This document shows positions 60,393-64,000 of a stretch of 64,000 bases of DNA, in pieces. The position numbers and the translations under genes were made by a program. Origin of the DNA: a bacterium 1xD8-48. Lineage in GTDB: Bacteria; Bacillota; Clostridia; Lachnospirales; Lachnospiraceae. Within the stretch, counting starts at the first letter, position 1. Each line of letters opens with the position of its first letter. The notes beneath the pieces were generated by a model, which saw only the letters and a list, made by a program, of their open reading frames with translations, was not told the origin of the DNA and searched no databases. The stretch spans positions 31,273 through 95,272 of the forward strand of contig QZDS01000020.1 of NCBI GenBank assembly GCA_009917455.1, given 5' to 3'.

Positions 60393-61193
60393 ATGGATAA
60401 ACATAAAGCGATACCACAAGGTTATATGACCGTTGGTGAAATTGCAAGAAAAATGGACGTTACTGTACGGGCATTACAACATTACGACAGAGAGGGCTTG
60501 CTTTCCCCCTCTGCCATGAGTGAAGGGGGGCGTAGGTTATATACAGATAAAGACATAGTAAAACTTCATCAGATTTTATCGCTCAAACATTTGGGATTTT
60601 CTTTGGACGACATAAAAAATCGACTGATTCTGCTTGATACACCAGATGAAATTGCTGATGTTCTAATGGAGCAGGCAGTCACTGTCAAACGGAAAATAGA
60701 AAGTCTGTCTGAATCGTTGAGAGAATTGGAGGTGCTGCGGGAAGAAGTCCTTCAAATGCAATCAGTTGATTTCAAAAAATATGCGGATATTATTGTTAAT
60801 CTGCAAATGAAAAACGATTTCTATTGGCTGATTAAACATTTTGACGACCAAACGCTTGACCATATCCGCAACCATTTTGACAAAGATAGCGGAACGGCAT
60901 TTGTGAACACTTTCATGCAGCTTCAAAACGAAGCAATAAGACTTCAAAATGCGAATATTCCTGCGGATAGTGATAAGACACAGAATTTTGCAAAAGCCTA
61001 TTGGGATATGATTATGGATTTCACTGGCGGAGATATGAGTATGCTTCCCAGACTGATTGAATTAGGGCAGTTTCAGAATGCAGACCATAAATGGAAAGTA
61101 GCCCAGAATATTGCGAACGGATATGTTGAACAAGCATTAGGTGTTTATTTTTCCCGTTTAGGCATTGACCCATTTAAGGAGGAAACAGAATGA
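60393..61193 (+). CDS. MerR family transcriptional regulator with ligand domain
   Basis: 266 residues. YMTVGEIARKMDVTVRALQHYDREGLL and GGRRLYTDKDIVKLHQI form the MerR winged helix (about 9-60), followed by a coiled coil and a C-terminal TipAS-like helical domain of about 140 residues that may bind an antibiotic or peptide. GAGGAGGTG precedes the ATG at 60393; a longer frame from 60345 overlaps the promoter. Coupled to the ABC genes (ATGA at 61190). Confidence 0.9.
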   Translation: MDKHKAIPQGYMTVGEIARKMDVTVRALQHYDREGLLSPSAMSEGGRRLYTDKDIVKLHQILSLKHLGFSLDDIKNRLILLDTPDEIADVLMEQAVTVKRKIESLSESLRELEVLREEVLQMQSVDFKKYADIIVNLQMKNDFYWLIKHFDDQTLDHIRNHFDKDSGTAFVNTFMQLQNEAIRLQNANIPADSDKTQNFAKAYWDMIMDFTGGDMSMLPRLIELGQFQNADHKWKVAQNIANGYVEQALGVYFSRLGIDPFKEETE

Positions 61194-61999
61194 ATGAAGC
61201 TATAAAAATCAGCAATTTATCAAAGAGTTATGGAACTCACATTGTGCTGAATGGTTTAGATTTTAGCGTACAACAAGGAGAAATTTTTGCTCTGCTCGGC
61301 GTGAATGGAGCTGGAAAAACCACGTCGCTTGAATGTATCGAGGGTTTAAGAAAATATGACAGCGGAAACATTACTATAAATGGAATCATGGGCATTCAAT
61401 TACAATCGGCTTCTTTGCCGAAATACATTAAAGCACTGGAAGCTGTAAAGCTGTTTGCTAAATGGAATAAGACCTCTCTTGACAGAGCAACGCTTGACGC
61501 TCTTGGTATTTATGAACTTTCAAAAAAGCCTTATTATCAATTATCAACCGGGCAAAAGCGGCGGCTCCATCTGGCGCTTGCATTAACACGAAATCCCGAC
61601 ATTTTGTTTCTTGATGAACCAACAGCAGGACTTGACGTTGAGGGGCAAATATCTTTACATGAACAAATCCGTCAGTTAAAAGCAATCGGAAAGACAATCA
61701 TATTAGCAAGCCATGATATGGCAGAAGTTGAGAATTTGTGTGACCGGATTGCTATTCTTTCCGGCGGCAAAATTGCCTTTATCGGGACTGTCGGGCAACT
61801 GGGCGATACAATCGGGAAGCATTATAATATCACAATCCAAACGGAAAACAGGACTGAAAACTATGAATCGGAAAATATCGGAAATTCCCTACTTTCGCTG
61901 CTCATGCAGTACAAGGAAAAAGGAGAAACTATCACAGATATTAAGATAGACCGTGGTTCACTGGAACAGCACTTTATAAAAATTGCAAAGGGGGAGTAA
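61190..61999 (+). CDS. ABC-2 type transporter ATPase
   Basis: 269 residues. Walker A GVNGAGKTT (about 37-45), signature LSTGQKRRLHLALAL (about 118-132), Walker B ILFLDEPTAGLD (about 141-152), switch His in ILASHDMAEVENL. A C-terminal regulatory stretch follows. ATG overlaps the MerR stop; AGGAGG upstream. Exports an unknown compound, plausibly an antimicrobial sensed by the MerR protein. Confidence 0.92.
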   Translation: MNEAIKISNLSKSYGTHIVLNGLDFSVQQGEIFALLGVNGAGKTTSLECIEGLRKYDSGNITINGIMGIQLQSASLPKYIKALEAVKLFAKWNKTSLDRATLDALGIYELSKKPYYQLSTGQKRRLHLALALTRNPDILFLDEPTAGLDVEGQISLHEQIRQLKAIGKTIILASHDMAEVENLCDRIAILSGGKIAFIGTVGQLGDTIGKHYNITIQTENRTENYESENIGNSLLSLLMQYKEKGETITDIKIDRGSLEQHFIKIAKGE

Positions 62000-62001
62000 C
62001 A

Positions 62002-62715
62002 ATGGGAGCTTTTTTATACGGAGTTTCTTTACAATGGAAGTTAGACATAAGGAGTAAGACATTACTTATAACCTGCTATATCGTACCTCTTTTGTTCTTT
62101 GTAATTATGGGCGGTATATTTACATCAGTCATGCCGGAAGCGAGATATACGCTTATTCAGTCCATGACTGTATTTGGTGTGACAATGGGGGCGTTGATTG
62201 GTCTGCCGCCCTCTCTTGTTGAAATTTACAGCAGTGATATTAAAAAAGTCTATAAAGCAAATGGTGTTCCGTTAATATTAGGTCTTGCTTTAACAAACAT
62301 TTCAGCGTATATTCATTTGTTCCTCATGAGCATTATTTTATATATTGCTGCGCCACTGGCTTTTAACGCTGAAATACCAAAAAATCCGGGTATGTACTTC
62401 ATCAGCCTCGCTGTTTTTATTGCAGTATCATTAAGTATTGCCAGCATAATTGGTTTGGCAGTAAAAGACCAGGCAAAAACTTCTATGTTTTCTATTATTG
62501 TTTTTTTGCCGTCAACCATGCTTTCTGGAATTATGTTTCCTATTGAACTACTTCCAAAAACGTTTGAAACAATAGGAAAACTATTTCCGGCTACATGGGG
62601 ATATAAACTACTGGCGGAAAATGCTTTTAAATTTGAAAGCCTTTTGCCACTGCTCTTGATTTTTATTTTAGCTACTGTTATGTGTAGTATTCTGTTACGA
62701 AGAATTGATAAATAG
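62002..62715 (+). CDS. ABC-2 type transporter permease
   Basis: 237 residues with six membrane helices (about 20-40, 55-75, 95-120, 130-155, 165-190, 210-230). LPSTMLSGIMFPIELLPKTF is the usual ABC-2 permease motif. It begins 2 bases after the ATPase stop with GGGGGAG upstream and completes the exporter. Confidence 0.9.
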   Translation: MGAFLYGVSLQWKLDIRSKTLLITCYIVPLLFFVIMGGIFTSVMPEARYTLIQSMTVFGVTMGALIGLPPSLVEIYSSDIKKVYKANGVPLILGLALTNISAYIHLFLMSIILYIAAPLAFNAEIPKNPGMYFISLAVFIAVSLSIASIIGLAVKDQAKTSMFSIIVFLPSTMLSGIMFPIELLPKTFETIGKLFPATWGYKLLAENAFKFESLLPLLLIFILATVMCSILLRRIDK

Positions 62716-62789
62716 CAAAGACAGACGAGCCAGTCAACGGTCAAGATGAACGGGCTTCGCCCGCCGTTGACAGCCCCGTCTGTCTTTGC
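62715..62789 (+). terminator. Long hairpin after the MerR-ABC cassette
   Basis: Outer 13-bp stem GCAAAGACAGACG / CGTCTGTCTTTGC (62715-62727, 62777-62789), then inner stems TCAACGG/CCGTTGA and GGGC/GCCC. No T-run follows. It may terminate, insulate, or mark an end of the cassette. Confidence 0.55.
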
Positions 62790-62883
62790 TGCTGGGTAGT
62801 CAAGGAGCGACAGCAAAAAATGCTGCCGCCCCTTACTATCATTAAAATCTTAACTGCCACTTAGTAGGAAAGGGGGAATTACC
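62790..62883. other. Spacer before ICE remnant genes
   Basis: Nothing recognisable except GAAAGGGGGAATTACC serving as ribosome site for the short frame at 62884. Confidence 0.5.
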
Positions 62884-62972
62884 ATGCCTTGTACAGAAGC
62901 ATACAAGGAGCATATCGAATACACATTTAACGCCTTTTGCAGAGTTGTCATACACTATGCCGCTATCAACGC
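62884..62972 (+). pseudogene. N-terminal piece of a sigma-like ICE regulator
   Basis: MPCTEAYKEHIEYTFNAFCRVVIHYAAINAWRDR resembles the first ~30 residues of small sigma-70-like proteins carried by Firmicutes ICEs. After ~62975 the sequence becomes that of a DUF4315 protein in another frame, so the gene is broken by a fusion. Family call is tentative. Confidence 0.4.
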
Positions 62973-63220
62973 ATGGCGTGACAGAGATAAGCGGCGGCAA
63001 GGTCAAGGCCAAAATCGCCGAACAGCAGGCCCGGCTCAAGGAGCTGGAGAAAAACAAGCTGGAGGCGGAAAACAGCGAGATTGTGGACATCGTGCGGGGT
63101 ATGAGCATCCCACTTGCGGAGCTCCCCCTGTTGTTTGAAAAGCTGAAAAGCGGCGGGGCTTTGGGACAAAGTGTCCCGAAGTCTGGAGCCGCCCCTACTG
63201 CGGAAAAGGAGGAAAACTGA
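62945..63220 (+). pseudogene. DUF4315 family ICE protein with replaced N-terminus
   Basis: From about 62975 the frame reads VTEISGGKVKAKIAEQQARLKELEKNKLEAENSEIVDIVRGM, the coiled-coil core of DUF4315 proteins. The normal first ~10 residues (MNxKIEK-type) are replaced by SYTMPLSTHG from the upstream fragment, and only TTG or internal ATG starts exist. It is followed two bases later by DUF4366, the usual ICE order. Confidence 0.65.
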
Positions 63221-63222
63221 AT

Positions 63223-63858
63223 ATGAAACGATTTCGAGTCTTAACAGCGGCGCTCTTTGCCGCTGTTCTTTTATGCGGGTTTAGCGCCACCGCCTATGCC
63301 GGGGGCGGCGAGGAATTTATGGACGGCACAGGCGGCTATGACCCCGATCCCCCTGTGGCGGAGGAACCCGAGCCGAAGCCGAACCCGTTTACCCCGGAGG
63401 GCACCGGGACGGTGGTGGATAATGCCACGGATGAGGACGGCAAGGAATTTTTTACTATCACCACGCCCAACGAGAACATTTTTTATCTGGTGATTGACCG
63501 CCAGCGGAGCGGCGAAAATGTGTATTTCCTCAATGCCGTTACTGAGGCCGACCTTATGGCATTGGCTGAGATCACCGAGGAGCCGCCCGCTCCCCAGCCG
63601 GAGCCGGAGCCTGCCCCAGCCCCGGAGCCGGAACCGGAACCCGAAAAGAAAAGTAATTCCGGGATGCTCCTGCTGGTGCTGGGCCTTGCGCTGATCGGCG
63701 GCGGGGCTGGCTGGTATTTTAAGGTTTACCGCCCGAAACAGGAAAAGGCCGCCGGGCCCGTGGAGGACTATGACGAGGAACTGGAGGACTATGACGATCC
63801 CGGGGACGATCTGCCCCCGTGGGATGAAGAGGATGAATACACGGAGGACGATGAATGA
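63223..63858 (+). CDS. DUF4366 (CD1107-like) ICE surface protein
   Basis: 211 residues. Signal peptide 1-27 (ends ATAYAG), a middle domain with GTGTVVDNATDEDGKEFFTI and FYLVIDRQRSGENVYFLNAVTEADLM, a Pro/Glu linker (about 125-145), one membrane helix (GMLLLVLGLALIGGGAGWYF, 147-166) and an acidic tail. Found in ICEs of Clostridia between DUF4315 and downstream genes; role in conjugation unproven. AAAGGAGG within the DUF4315 end serves as ribosome site. The gene looks intact though its neighbours are not. Confidence 0.85.
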   Translation: MKRFRVLTAALFAAVLLCGFSATAYAGGGEEFMDGTGGYDPDPPVAEEPEPKPNPFTPEGTGTVVDNATDEDGKEFFTITTPNENIFYLVIDRQRSGENVYFLNAVTEADLMALAEITEEPPAPQPEPEPAPAPEPEPEPEKKSNSGMLLLVLGLALIGGGAGWYFKVYRPKQEKAAGPVEDYDEELEDYDDPGDDLPPWDEEDEYTEDDE

Positions 63859-63971
63859 ATTTTACAAACAACCCTTTTGAAAAAATGATGAAAGAAAAGC
63901 CCCGCCCCAAGGCCCCGGCTGAGAGAAAATGTTGTTCGGCGAATTATCTGCACCTAGATTCTTCACATTAA
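63855..63971 (+). pseudogene. Truncated start of the next ICE gene
   Basis: ATG overlaps the DUF4366 stop (ATGA). MNFTNNPFEKMMKEKPRPKAPAERK is a plausible ICE gene start, then after about 63930 the composition changes and the frame soon stops (CCSANYLHLDSSH). The sequence from 63930 to the window end is not recognised. Confidence 0.5.
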
Positions 63972-64000
63972 ATGCGCCGGTTTTCCGTATGGTTTGGATA

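Overview
The window looks like the chromosome of a strictly anaerobic, saccharolytic, Gram-positive gut Clostridia (family Lachnospiraceae is my best guess). The basis is the butyrate operon order thl-crt-hbd-bcd-etfB-etfA, strong AGGAGG ribosome sites, a T-box in front of metG, GH95/GH88 host-glycan hydrolases, YesM/YesN-type regulation and ICE remnants of the kind common in this family. No rRNA and no CRISPR array were seen.

Layout. 0-6 kb: tail of an unknown gene, ECF transporter S component, tRNA-Ala(CGC), a 5'-truncated glycoside hydrolase, an AAA/DUF4143 ATPase behind a direct repeat, and T-box-controlled metG. 6-12.6 kb: TraX-like protein, a heterodimeric ABC exporter with one degenerate ATP site, an orphan metQ with its LysR regulator. 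12.6-15.7 kb: exosortase-like protein plus a secreted VIT/vWA protein with a PEP-CTERM-like tail, behind four 11-bp direct repeats. 15.8-20.8 kb: sce7726-like protein, ImmA/IrrE protease, M23 peptidase, AraC regulator with GH88.

20.9-38.3 kb is the most interesting part: a tyrosine recombinase lies inside a 1.4-kb segment bounded by 27-bp inverted repeats. Just inside the left repeat is a perfect consensus promoter (TTGACA-17-TATAAT) that now points away from the downstream glycan operon. Inversion would turn it towards that operon. The operon starts with a CsrA-like protein and encodes a nucleotidyltransferase, teichoic-acid-type polymerases, a putative CMP-ulosonic-acid pathway (epimerase-CBS fusion, CMP-sugar synthetase, DAHP-synthase-like, RraA-like), a DUF115/MptE-like protein and several glycosyltransferases that share an appended Rossmann-like domain. 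This reads as a phase-variable surface-glycan locus.

38.4-43.7 kb: RelB/RelE-type toxin-antitoxin pair with operator, a candidate Mn2+ (yybP-ykoY) riboswitch upstream of hflK-hflC, and a GH95 fucosidase. 43.8-50 kb: butyrate operon with a Rex-like operator near its start site. 50-57.9 kb: a two-component system with a kinase lacking membrane segments plus MacB/FtsX-type ABC transporter, an esterase, a small membrane protein and mtnA. 57.9-64 kb: a small protein, a YesN-type regulator whose YesM kinase is cut off after its last ~42 codons, then fused to GC-rich ICE debris (coupling protein, Maff2, DUF4315, DUF4366) that itself carries an AT-rich MerR-ABC cassette.
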